Assembly (NCBI RefSeq): GCF_000313565.1 | Contig: NZ_HE578926.1 | Location: 191,770-255,769, forward strand | Length of the DNA stretch: 64,000 bases | Direction: 5' to 3' | DNA from: Dielma fastidiosa | Lineage (GTDB): Bacteria; Bacillota_I; Bacilli_A; Erysipelotrichales; Erysipelotrichaceae | In this document: positions 15,937 to 23,634 of the stretch, piece after piece | Numbering within the stretch: position 1 is the stretch's first letter | Layout of the letters: the number at the start of each line of letters is the position of its first letter | Notes under the pieces: model-generated | Told to the model about the DNA's origin: nothing | The model's input: only the letters and a program-made list of their open reading frames with translations | The model's database searches: none | Made by a program: the position numbers and the translations under genes

Positions 15937-17211
15937 TCAAAACAGTTCAACACGGTCAAGCAAAAAGTCAATCAGATTGCAATGGAAAATGCCGTTGTCA
16001 TCGTAGAAGTTGTGGGGAATATCCATGCGGACGATGATCTTCTTGAAAAAGTCCTTTGTCAGCAGCAGTGATGCTAATTCTGAAGACTCCTTTTTTGTTG
16101 TATCCATTTGGAATGCGGATTGGATATAGATTTTCTTATCCGCATCATTTACAACGAAGTCAATTTCCTTTTGCAGATTTGCACCGCTGGTGCGGTCGGT
16201 AACGACGCCCACATCCACGGAATATCCCCGCTGCAGGAGCTCGTTATAAATGATGTTTTCCATAATGTGACCGGGGTCGTATTGACGATAGTTGAGTCGA
16301 GCATTACGAAGCCCGATATCTGTATAGTAGTATTTGTTGGGGTACTTGAAATAGGTTTTACCCTTGACATCGTAACGCTTCGCCATTGAGATAAGGAACG
16401 AGTCTATGATATGCTGAATGTAGTTTGAAATCAACGTAGGATTGACCTTCTCGTTCTTCATGCTCGCCAGTGCGTTGGCAATATTGGTTGGATTGGTCAG
16501 AGAGCTGATCTGCGAAGCAAGAAAATCCAAAATGTCACCAAGAATATCCTCACGCTCGATGCCGTTGCGCTCCACGATGTCTTTCATATACAGTTCCTTA
16601 TACAGGCCAGTTAAGTAATCCTTTTTGTCCTTTTCATCCTTTAAGGCTGTTACACGGGGCATACCGCCATAAAGCATATACGCATCCAGTGCCTTCCGCT
16701 CATCGCCGCCCACATGGGAGTAAAACTCTGCGAATGATAGAGGATACACATGGATTTGCGTTGCACGACCACGAAACTCCGTAGCAATATCCTTGGACAA
16801 GCCCTTAGAATTGCTGCCCGTTACATAGACATCCAGATTTTTGTAGGCTTTGAGTTCATTCAGCATATCGTAAATGGATACTTCAATGCCGCCGTTAGCT
16901 TCGTCTATTACCTTCATGGTAAGCTGAACCTCATCAATGAACAGATAGAATTTCTCGTCCTTTTGCTCCGCAACAAGAGACTCCGCATGTTCACAAAGCG
17001 TAATGGGGTTTCTGAATTTATAGAACCGGCGCTGATCCAACTCAATCTTAATGATGTGATCCTCCGTAACGCCCTGAGAGATGAGATATTCATAGAACAA
17101 CTCAAAGAGCAGCACAGATTTCCCACACCGACGTATACCGGTAATGACTTTTACTTCGTCATTCCACATATTATGGACAATGCGATTCAGGTAAGAATCT
17201 CGTTTAATCAT
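15937..17211 (-). CDS. AAA_14 ATPase with C-terminal DUF4143
   Basis: 424 residues from ATG 17211 (RBS GAGGTG; a GTG 9 bases earlier is less likely). The N-terminal ATPase has Walker A GIRRCGKS (about 28-35), Walker B FYLFIDEVQ, and the sensor VTGSNSKGLS. After an HTH-like linker, the C-terminal DUF4143 has the typical KYYYTDIGLRNA and a nuclease-like EIDFVV near Asp/Glu residues. These large-family STAND-like ATPases are common in Bacillota and Bacteroidota and have no settled function. It is the largest gene of the inserted segment. Its RBS lies inside the left arm of the inverted repeat 17221-17341. Confidence 0.92.
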   Translation of the reverse strand: MIKRDSYLNRIVHNMWNDEVKVITGIRRCGKSVLLFELFYEYLISQGVTEDHIIKIELDQRRFYKFRNPITLCEHAESLVAEQKDEKFYLFIDEVQLTMKVIDEANGGIEVSIYDMLNELKAYKNLDVYVTGSNSKGLSKDIATEFRGRATQIHVYPLSFAEFYSHVGGDERKALDAYMLYGGMPRVTALKDEKDKKDYLTGLYKELYMKDIVERNGIEREDILGDILDFLASQISSLTNPTNIANALASMKNEKVNPTLISNYIQHIIDSFLISMAKRYDVKGKTYFKYPNKYYYTDIGLRNARLNYRQYDPGHIMENIIYNELLQRGYSVDVGVVTDRTSGANLQKEIDFVVNDADKKIYIQSAFQMDTTKKESSELASLLLTKDFFKKIIVRMDIPHNFYDDNGIFHCNLIDFLLDRVELF

Positions 17212-17220
17212 AGTTTTCAC

Positions 17221-17341
17221 CTCGAACTTGCGACATTTTCGTCGTTACTTTCATGTATAGGATAGCACAGAAATCAAAAAATATCAGTATCATTCAGAAA
17301 AGTTTACAACAAAGTTTCGACATTTTCGTCGCAAGTTCGAG
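17221..17341. repeat. Inverted repeat pair with internal CGAC-N6-GTCG boxes upstream of the ATPase gene
   Basis: CTCGAACTTGCGAC (17221-17234) and GTCGCAAGTTCGAG (17328-17341) are a perfect 14-bp inverted pair 93 bases apart. Each arm runs into CGACATTTTCGTCG. They may be operator sites around the ATPase promoter or the ends of a small vanished element. Confidence 0.75.
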
Positions 17342-17343
17342 AT

Positions 17344-17553
17344 GAAGCAAATTCGGTTCAGGTCAGCCAAGCAATAGATTGATATGTAAAACCTCATTGC
17401 ACTAAGACACAGAGCATTGAAGCAGATGGGATGGTGCTCTTTGAGATAGTCTCTGTATAACCGACCCCAACAACCAATAGGTTTGTTTTCCTCCGGTAAG
17501 TGAATATTGTAAATATCGTAATTACCACGACGAGTTTAGTTCAGTTCTTGCAT
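17344..17553 (-). pseudogene. Decayed TnpV (transposon-encoded) gene
   Basis: A good RBS (GGAGG, 17562-17566) precedes ATG 17551-17553, but codon 6 is TAA. Beyond it the frame reads LPEENKPIGCWGRLYRDYLK then EHHPICFN and CLAD, which match the TnpV pattern (LPE..KPIG.(W/Y)GR....YLKEH.P..YN...YLAD). The C-terminal part is scrambled, which suggests further frameshifts. TnpV is a small protein of Tn4451/Tn5397-like mobile elements. Recognition is from memory of the family pattern. Confidence 0.65.
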
Positions 17554-17666
17554 CGTATGTACCTCCAGTAATAGTTCCAATAATTCAGATAGAGATAGAA
17601 AAAGGCAATCCCTGGTTGTGAAAACCAAGTATCGCCAATTTTTCTTGTTTGGAAGCTATCCCAAAA

Positions 17667-17794
17667 CACCTTCTTTTAATTATTCACAGCTTGTTAATCA
17701 TCAAGCTCTTCCTCTTCATCGTCGTCATCATCGTCTTCGTCATCATGATCATCATCTTCATCAATATCATCCTCAAATTCAAGCTTATCCTCTA
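17667..17794. repeat. Direct repeat copy 2 (3' end of intact acidic-tail gene)
   Basis: 128 bases, the partner of 14713-14822, including about 27 bases of 3' untranslated sequence and the last 33 codons of the intact gene. It has 18 more bases of Asp codons than copy 1. The shared 3' flank ends before any terminator, so the intact gene lacks its original hairpin. Confidence 0.85.
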
Positions 17795-18536
17795 ACTCAT
17801 CAAAATTACTGGTTGTTTTCTCAAATTCTTCTTTTTCCCTATCTAATTGATCATCTGCTTTATCTAGTGCCTGCTTTGCCTTTCGATATTCCTCATAGGT
17901 TAATTTACCGCTTTGATAATCAGCCTTTAAGCTATGCTCTGCCTGTTCCAGCTCTAATTCTCTTTTCTTTAATTCAAGAAGCTTATGCATCACTTTCTGT
18001 TCTTCCCCGCTATAATTTTTCAATTGAGCTTCCATTAATTTCAGCTTGTATACTTCAAGTTCCAATTTATCGGCTTCTGCCTGCTTCTTGACAGCAAGCC
18101 ATTCAGCCCGGGTAATCTTACCATGCTTATAGTCGGCTTCTGCTTTTTCTTGACGCTGCTCTGCCGCATCCTCTTTTTTATCAATTTCATGGGCCAGCTT
18201 TTTTAATTCCTCTGCAGAAATCTCATAATTGTTCAGATTATCAAAAAGCTTAGCCTGCGCCTTAACTATTTCTGCCATAGCTTTTTCTAATTCAATTACC
18301 TTTTTTTCTGCCTGCTGCTTTGTAAGTTTCCCCTGTCTCAGCTGCTTTTCAACCTTGGCTATCTCATTATTCACCTCAGCTTTGGCTTTTTCTAATTCTT
18401 TTAATTCATCAATTCCTTTATCTTTCTTTTCCTCATGATAACTGAATGATTTAGCTTTTAATGCTTCTGTAAATACCGAAGCTGAACCTAGTGATAATGC
18501 GGCTGCTAATGCACATTTTAAAATTATATTTTTCAT
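17694..18536 (-). CDS. Secreted protein with three SHOCT-like repeats and poly-Asp/Glu tail
   Basis: 280 residues from ATG 18536, which follows GGAGGG; an in-frame ATG 54 bases upstream lies too near the promoter. Residues 1-29 are a Sec signal peptide (LKCALAAALSLGSASVFTEA). The rest is coiled-coil with three SHOCT-like units: RQGKLTKQQAEKK (about 67-79), KHGKITRAEWLAVK (about 137-150) and QSGKLTYEEYRKAK (about 208-221), then about 40 acidic residues. The architecture mirrors the ECF-linked membrane protein at 12583-13626, but without the anchor. The tail may bind cations or basic envelope parts; this is inferred. The 3' end is part of the duplicated segment. Confidence 0.8.
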   Translation of the reverse strand: MKNIILKCALAAALSLGSASVFTEALKAKSFSYHEEKKDKGIDELKELEKAKAEVNNEIAKVEKQLRQGKLTKQQAEKKVIELEKAMAEIVKAQAKLFDNLNNYEISAEELKKLAHEIDKKEDAAEQRQEKAEADYKHGKITRAEWLAVKKQAEADKLELEVYKLKLMEAQLKNYSGEEQKVMHKLLELKKRELELEQAEHSLKADYQSGKLTYEEYRKAKQALDKADDQLDREKEEFEKTTSNFDELEDKLEFEDDIDEDDDHDDEDDDDDDEEEELDD

Positions 18537-18597
18537 ATTTCCCTCCGCGCGTTTAAGCGATTGACTAAGGCTTTGCTTAAGCCTTTTCACCTATATC

Positions 18598-18623
18598 ACA
18601 CATGAGAATATAAAAATGTGACA
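18598..18623 (-). promoter_or_regulatory. ECF-type promoter candidate of the secreted triple-repeat gene
   Basis: The - strand has TGTCACA (18623-18617), 16 bases, then TGT (18600-18598), the same spacing as before the ECF sigma operon at 12057-12082. The bases around are also alike (TTGTCACATTT in both). Confidence 0.5.
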
Positions 18624-18630
18624 AAAGTTT

Positions 18631-19485
18631 TTACCTTTTATCACATTGAATTGCTTCTGACAAATAGCTTTCAATTTCTTCATCAATCATATCCGGATAG
18701 GTCTGTCTTAACCCATGCCGTATCACTTCTAAGTAAGAACTATGCGGCTGATGGTTTGGCATGCGCTGTGTATCAGTAAAGGTAATGATTGGCAGACCCT
18801 GATAGGTACCGAGATCCAGTGACTGCTGATACCACAAGCCTTCCTGCGCTTGAATATCCATAAACTGTTCTCTTGTCACAAGATACATCCTGCCTAATGT
18901 CATGCCCGGCTGACAGACATCTAAAAACGCCACGCCACCATTTCCCCATTTGGCAGCTAAACGAGAAAAATACAATTGATAAGGTATCGTTGTCGGACAT
19001 GATGTCAGATAACGGCTTTGATCTTTACATCCCTTGTATTCAGTATGGTCAAAGACTGAACGGCCGCCCGCTAAATAATACATAAACCGTTCTTCAAGCA
19101 GATTTGAGCCATAACAAGCATACCATACATAATCCGCAAACCATGGCTGCTTATCATAAGCAATCCTTCTTGATTCGTCCACCGTCAGCAGATAAACATA
19201 GGCTGACGCTTCCACCATTTCATTTCCAAGCTGAATCTTAACCAATGTACGCTGATATTCAGATCCTTCATCCTCTAAGTCATCAAGGGCGGGCAGCATT
19301 GCTTCATCGACCTCATACAACTCCCCTTTAACCTTGGCACCCGCTTCCGGTTTAATTGCCGGATAGGTAATCAAATGATAAAGCGCATAATCATGCAAAA
19401 CCGCTTCACCTATAAATTCTGCATTCTCCATAAATCCATGATTCCATCGATTTTTCATTAATGAGCCATATACAAATAGTTTCAT
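18631..19485 (-). CDS. Gamma-glutamylcyclotransferase-like protein with two GGCT-type halves
   Basis: 284 residues from ATG 19485, chosen because GAGGAT sits just before it; ATGs at 19491 and 19497 lie in that site. The N-terminal half (about 1-115) is an AIG2/GGCT-like domain with the loop LFVYGSLM and the Glu-rich LDDLEDEGSEYQR region. The second half begins with YACYGSNL, the signature loop of a second GGCT-type domain, and ends in a helical tail. GGCT enzymes cleave gamma-glutamyl amides with release of 5-oxoproline. The double arrangement is unusual, and whether both sites are active is uncertain. Confidence 0.78.
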   Translation of the reverse strand: MKLFVYGSLMKNRWNHGFMENAEFIGEAVLHDYALYHLITYPAIKPEAGAKVKGELYEVDEAMLPALDDLEDEGSEYQRTLVKIQLGNEMVEASAYVYLLTVDESRRIAYDKQPWFADYVWYACYGSNLLEERFMYYLAGGRSVFDHTEYKGCKDQSRYLTSCPTTIPYQLYFSRLAAKWGNGGVAFLDVCQPGMTLGRMYLVTREQFMDIQAQEGLWYQQSLDLGTYQGLPIITFTDTQRMPNHQPHSSYLEVIRHGLRQTYPDMIDEEIESYLSEAIQCDKR

Positions 19486-19574
19486 AATCATCCTCATTTC
19501 TAAGCATTAGTTTAACGTAAACGCTGTCATTTGTATAGTATGTTCTTTTTTCGTTAAATTATCATTCACAGCCT

Positions 19575-19602
19575 TTTACTTCCCTGTTATCTATTGTATA
19601 AT
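19575..19602 (+). promoter_or_regulatory. Promoter of the MATE gene
   Basis: TTTACT (19575-19580), 16-base spacer, TATAAT (19597-19602), 24 bases before the ATG at 19627. The ATG at 19594 overlaps the -10 and is not the start. Confidence 0.6.
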
Positions 19603-19626
19603 GAATTGTATTTTATGGAGGTTTTT

Positions 19627-20964
19627 ATGACAAAAGATATGACAAGCGGCAATCCAACACAGCTTATCCTTGGCTTTGCTGTTCCTTTATTGCTGGGTAA
19701 TATATTTCAGCAGTTATATAATATGGTTGACAGTATTATTGTCGGCCGCGGTATCGGTGTTGACGCATTAGCCGCTGTCGGTGCTACCGGTTCAATAAAT
19801 TTTTTAGTATTGGGATTTGTAATTGGTCTGACAACTGGTTTTTCAATTCTCATCTCTCAATATTACGGTGCCAATGATCTTGATGAAATGAAACGCAGTG
19901 TTACCATGTCTGTTTATCTTTCAATCGGTGCAACAATCTTGATAACAACCATTTCGGTACTTGGCGCACGACCGCTTCTGGAAGTGATGAATACCCCTGC
20001 CAACATCCTTGAAGATGCCTTAACCTACATCATTATTATATTCTGGGGCATTGGCGCAACAATTGCCTTTAATTTATTTTCCGCGATGCTCAGAGCGTTG
20101 GGTGACAGCCGTACACCCCTGTATGCGATGATTGTTTCTTCATTAGTCAATATCGGTCTTGATCTCTACTTTGTCATCAGTTTGGGTATGGGAGTTGCCG
20201 GTGCAGCCTATGCGACAGTAATTGCTCAAATTCTGTCATGTTTTTTCTGCTTTTTCAGAATCCTCGGCATCAAAGATCTGCATCTGAAAAAACAGCATTG
20301 GAGCTTTCATCCGGAATTGCTGCTCCGCCTGTTTAAATTGGGTGTACCTGTAGCCTTTATGAATTCCGTAACGGCTATCGGCGTCATGGTTCTGCAGTTT
20401 GTTGTCAATGGTTTTGGCTCCATCTATGTAGCTGCTTATTCCACTGCCAATAAAATCATGAACCTTGTCGAACAGCCCGGTGTTACCTTTGGCTTAGCTA
20501 TGGCAACTTACGCGGGACAAAATCTCGGTGCCGGTCAATATGAGCGGATTAAACTGGGACTGAATAAAACAATTCAGATATCTACCGGTGTCAATATCGT
20601 ATTAGCCTTAATCATGCTGCTTTTCGGCAAACAAATCTTAGCGCTGATGGTTTCCGGCAGTGAGGTTGAAGTGATACAAATCGCTTATCAATATATCGTT
20701 ATCTGTGTGCTGGCTTTATGGGTATTAGGACTGCTGTTCATCTATCGTTCATCGCTTCAGGGAATGGGTGATACCGTCATTCCGATGGTATCCGGCGCTG
20801 TAGAATTTATCACCCGTATCGTTATTGCTGTCACACTGCCCGGCATTATTGCTTTCCACAGCATCGGTGTTGCGGAAATATCCGCATGGATCACTGCCAC
20901 AGCCTTATTGATGGCTACCTTCTACAAGCGGATCAATGTATATTTAAAAATAAAGAATAATTAA
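19627..20964 (+). CDS. MATE-family multidrug/sodium antiporter
   Basis: 445 residues from ATG 19627 (RBS TGGAGG). Twelve hydrophobic segments in two MatE halves. The N-terminal half has PLLLGNIFQQLYNMVDSIIVGR and the mirrored C-terminal half has GVPVAFMNSVTAIG. This is typical of the DinF/NorM-like group common in Bacillota, which exports cationic drugs or metabolites in exchange for Na+ or H+. Its own promoter and terminator make it monocistronic. The substrate cannot be predicted. Confidence 0.95.
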   Translation: MTKDMTSGNPTQLILGFAVPLLLGNIFQQLYNMVDSIIVGRGIGVDALAAVGATGSINFLVLGFVIGLTTGFSILISQYYGANDLDEMKRSVTMSVYLSIGATILITTISVLGARPLLEVMNTPANILEDALTYIIIIFWGIGATIAFNLFSAMLRALGDSRTPLYAMIVSSLVNIGLDLYFVISLGMGVAGAAYATVIAQILSCFFCFFRILGIKDLHLKKQHWSFHPELLLRLFKLGVPVAFMNSVTAIGVMVLQFVVNGFGSIYVAAYSTANKIMNLVEQPGVTFGLAMATYAGQNLGAGQYERIKLGLNKTIQISTGVNIVLALIMLLFGKQILALMVSGSEVEVIQIAYQYIVICVLALWVLGLLFIYRSSLQGMGDTVIPMVSGAVEFITRIVIAVTLPGIIAFHSIGVAEISAWITATALLMATFYKRINVYLKIKNN

Positions 20965-20965
20965 A

Positions 20966-20983
20966 AAGGAACGCGCGTTCCTT
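20966..20983. terminator. Bidirectional terminator, MATE / histidine kinase
   Basis: Perfect palindrome AAGGAACGCGCGTTCCTT preceded by A-run and followed by TTTT. It separates the convergent MATE (+) and hybrid kinase (-) genes. Confidence 0.88.
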
Positions 20984-20986
20984 TTT

Positions 20987-23392
20987 TCATATTTCAATAT
21001 GATCAGCAATTGTTTGATAAAGCTGATCCGGATCAATTGGTTTAGAGAGATGTCCATTCATGCCTGCTTCACTTGCTTTTACCACATCTTCATGGAAAGC
21101 ATCAGCGGTCATTGCGATAATTGGGATGGTACATGCTCTTGGATGCGATGATTTTCTGATTCTCTCGGCGGCTGAATAGCCATCCATAACCGGCATCTGG
21201 ATATCCATCAAAATCAAATCATAAAGATGCCCTTTAGCCATAAATTTATCTAGTGCCTGCTGACCATCGGCCACCCAGTCCACACTGATGCCTACCATTT
21301 TTAATAACTCCACAGCGATTTCACGGTTCAGTTCATTATCTTCCGCAAGTAGGATATGACGGCCGCGCAAGGATGGATATTGCACCCTTTCCATTGGCGG
21401 GCGCACTGCTTTTTCAATGCCGGTAATCGATAAGAGTGTATTGTATAAGGAAGAGGCAAACACCGGTTTAGATAAAAATGAATTAGCTCCCGCCGCTCTG
21501 GCACTTTCTTCAATAGCGCTCCAATCGTATGCTGTGACAATAATGATTACCGTGTTCGCATCCGCAAACTGACGGATACGGCGCGTTACCTCAACGCCGT
21601 CAATATCCGAAAGCTTCCAGTCAATCAGACACACATCATAGCCTTCGCCGCTTTGATACGCCTCATATACCTTATCGACACATGCTTTGCCTGTCAGTAC
21701 CCAATCAGCACAGATACCCAGATTTTTAAGCAGCAATGAAGTATGAATACAGCCATCTTTATCATCATCGGCAATCAGCACCTTTAATGATTCGATGACA
21801 TTTGGTTTAATAACTGTCAATGGTTTATCAGGCAAATCAAAATCAAGCTCAACCGCAAATGTTGATCCGCTGTTTTCTTTGCTGCTGACGGTGATTGTAC
21901 CGCCCATTAAGGTAACCAGATTTTTGGCTATTGACATGCCTAAGCCAGTACCGCCGTATTTTTGACCGGTGGCGGCACTTGCCTGTTCAAAAGGTTTAAA
22001 TAAGCGATCCATGAATTCCTCATTCATGCCGATTCCCGTATCACTGACCGTAAAACGCAGGCGCAGACGCTGATCGTGGCGCTGCAGCTGACGTATTTCC
22101 AAACGGATCGTACCGCCTTCAGGCGTGAACTTCAGCGCATTCGATAATAAATTCAGCAAGATCTGATTCAAACGCAGGGCGTCACCCAAAAGCTCGGTCT
22201 GCACAAGATCAATCACCGGTACTGAAAATGTCAGTCCCTTAGCCTCTGCCTGTGGATAAATAATGGAAAAAATTGAATCCACCACAGTTTCCAGATTAAA
22301 TGGCTCATGCGCGATCAGCATCTTACCTTCATTAATCTTAGACATATCTAAAATATCATTAATTAAAGTCATTAAATGCTTAGAAGCATAACCAATCTTT
22401 TCAAGACAGTCACTGACACGCCGCTGATCATCAATATAAGCTGCCGCAATCGTCGTCATACCAATAATCGCGTTCATCGGTGTGCGGATTTCATGACTCA
22501 TGCGTGACAAGAAATCAGTTTTAGCTTGATTGGCCTGTTCAGCGGCATTCAGTGCGTCCTGAAGAGCAGCCGCCTGACGGGTTAATTTTCTTTGAATCTC
22601 CCTTAATTCAGTCACATCAGTAATATCAATAAAGATACATAAATAAATCGGACAGCCATTCTGCCAGTCAATACATGAAGCATTCACCTGAAGCCATAGC
22701 GTATCCCCCTGCTGGCTCTTAACATGCATCACAAAACGAACCGGCTTGCCAGCCAGTAATTCATCTTTATGTTCGCTGATAACCTCTAAATTATTTTCAA
22801 TATTATTCCGATGCAGTTCATTGCCATTATTTAAAGCATCACCGCCGAAATAATTCATAAACCGCTCATTACCATCTAACGCTGTTAAACGCAGATCTTT
22901 TTCAATTCGATATTTGGCCACAAAACCTGGCAGATTTTCATAAGTTACAGACTGCTCCTTCTGGGTACGTACCAAATCATCAATATTGGTTAGCACTGAA
23001 TAAGCGACCTGATAACCATTAATGTATTCATCAGCAAACTGGGCTGAAAACTGCACCCAGACATCCTCACCGCCCTTACGGCGCAGACGGGATACCATTT
23101 TATAACCGCTTTGATGCTCCTCAAGCGCCTTCATCACGGTTTTGCCAAGCTTCTGCCATTCTTCCTGACAGTCCATATATTCATAGTATAAATCAGGACG
23201 GTTATGAAAAATCGCCTCATATTCATCCTTCGGCCAATCAATGAGCTGATAATAAAAATCATTGGCCCAAATGAGTGTAAAATGATCATCTAAAAGATGC
23301 TTACTGACACTGACGCCCAATAATTGCATTAATGTACTATATTCATAATCCGAAGCTGTCTGCATCATATCGGATATTTCTTTTTCTGTCAT
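20987..23392 (-). CDS. Soluble hybrid sensor histidine kinase (PAS-PAS-HisKA-HATPase-REC-REC)
   Basis: 801 residues, no membrane segment. Two PAS-like domains lie at about 20-140 and 150-262, then a coiled coil. The HisKA H-box is FLSRMSHEIRTPMNAIIGM (His300). The HATPase has NAL and GTGLGMSIAKNLV boxes (about 405-520). Two receiver domains follow: first VLIADDDKDG with LIDWKLSDIDG, second ILLAEDNELN with LMDIQMPVMDG and a Lys in LSKP. A phosphorelay inside one protein, with no HPt domain here, implies an HPt or DNA-binding partner elsewhere. RBS GGGAGGT. It is divergent from the tandem-GntR regulator. Confidence 0.94.
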   Translation of the reverse strand: MTEKEISDMMQTASDYEYSTLMQLLGVSVSKHLLDDHFTLIWANDFYYQLIDWPKDEYEAIFHNRPDLYYEYMDCQEEWQKLGKTVMKALEEHQSGYKMVSRLRRKGGEDVWVQFSAQFADEYINGYQVAYSVLTNIDDLVRTQKEQSVTYENLPGFVAKYRIEKDLRLTALDGNERFMNYFGGDALNNGNELHRNNIENNLEVISEHKDELLAGKPVRFVMHVKSQQGDTLWLQVNASCIDWQNGCPIYLCIFIDITDVTELREIQRKLTRQAAALQDALNAAEQANQAKTDFLSRMSHEIRTPMNAIIGMTTIAAAYIDDQRRVSDCLEKIGYASKHLMTLINDILDMSKINEGKMLIAHEPFNLETVVDSIFSIIYPQAEAKGLTFSVPVIDLVQTELLGDALRLNQILLNLLSNALKFTPEGGTIRLEIRQLQRHDQRLRLRFTVSDTGIGMNEEFMDRLFKPFEQASAATGQKYGGTGLGMSIAKNLVTLMGGTITVSSKENSGSTFAVELDFDLPDKPLTVIKPNVIESLKVLIADDDKDGCIHTSLLLKNLGICADWVLTGKACVDKVYEAYQSGEGYDVCLIDWKLSDIDGVEVTRRIRQFADANTVIIIVTAYDWSAIEESARAAGANSFLSKPVFASSLYNTLLSITGIEKAVRPPMERVQYPSLRGRHILLAEDNELNREIAVELLKMVGISVDWVADGQQALDKFMAKGHLYDLILMDIQMPVMDGYSAAERIRKSSHPRACTIPIIAMTADAFHEDVVKASEAGMNGHLSKPIDPDQLYQTIADHIEI

Positions 23393-23452
23393 CGCAAGAC
23401 CTCCCGCACCTTCATCTTAATTATTATTTAAAATTTGTCTCATTCTGCTGCG

Positions 23453-23484
23453 CAAACAGAAGTATGTGATCATCCAAACAGAAG
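23453..23484. repeat. Tandem 22-bp direct repeat in the kinase/tandem-GntR intergenic region
   Basis: CAAACAGAAG occurs at 23453-23462 and 23475-23484, with similar flanks (TATGTGATC versus AATGCACGATC). The period is 22 bases, two helical turns. It is a likely operator for a protein with two DNA-binding domains in tandem. Confidence 0.6.
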
Positions 23485-23574
23485 AATGCACGATCTTATA
23501 TAACCTTGTTCATAAGCATTTCTTTAATTATAACGCAATTTCTAAAAAACTCAACTATCCTATGGAGTCAAATC

Positions 23575-23634
23575 ATGGTAAATGTTAAAATAATAAGTAA
23601 ACAATCACTAGGAGGTATCATCCTTGAGAAATGA
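23575..23634 (+). CDS. Possible 19-codon leader ORF overlapping the tandem-GntR start
   Basis: ATG at 23575 follows ATGGAGTCAAATC (GGAG at -7) and the frame ends in TGA at 23632-23634, 11 bases into the next gene, whose start is TTG at 23624. It would allow translational coupling. It is very short and may be chance. Confidence 0.25.
   Translation: MVNVKIISKQSLGGIILEK

Larger units (their letters stand above)
14823..17666. mobile_element. Inserted segment of about 2.9 kb at the 3' end of the acidic-tail gene
   Basis: It lies exactly between the two copies of the gene end. The cargo is an HTH protein, a small membrane protein, an AAA/DUF4143 ATPase, and a decayed TnpV gene (a family tied to Tn4451-like elements). 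No integrase or transposase remains. The layout is like elements that enter the 3' end of a gene and restore its reading frame with their own copy of the end. A tandem paralogue severed by insertion is the alternative. Confidence 0.6.

Noticed and set aside
17618..18091. 157-codon + strand frame opposite the secreted triple-repeat gene
   Set aside because: A shadow of the acidic, low-complexity gene on the - strand, which has signal peptide, RBS and promoter.
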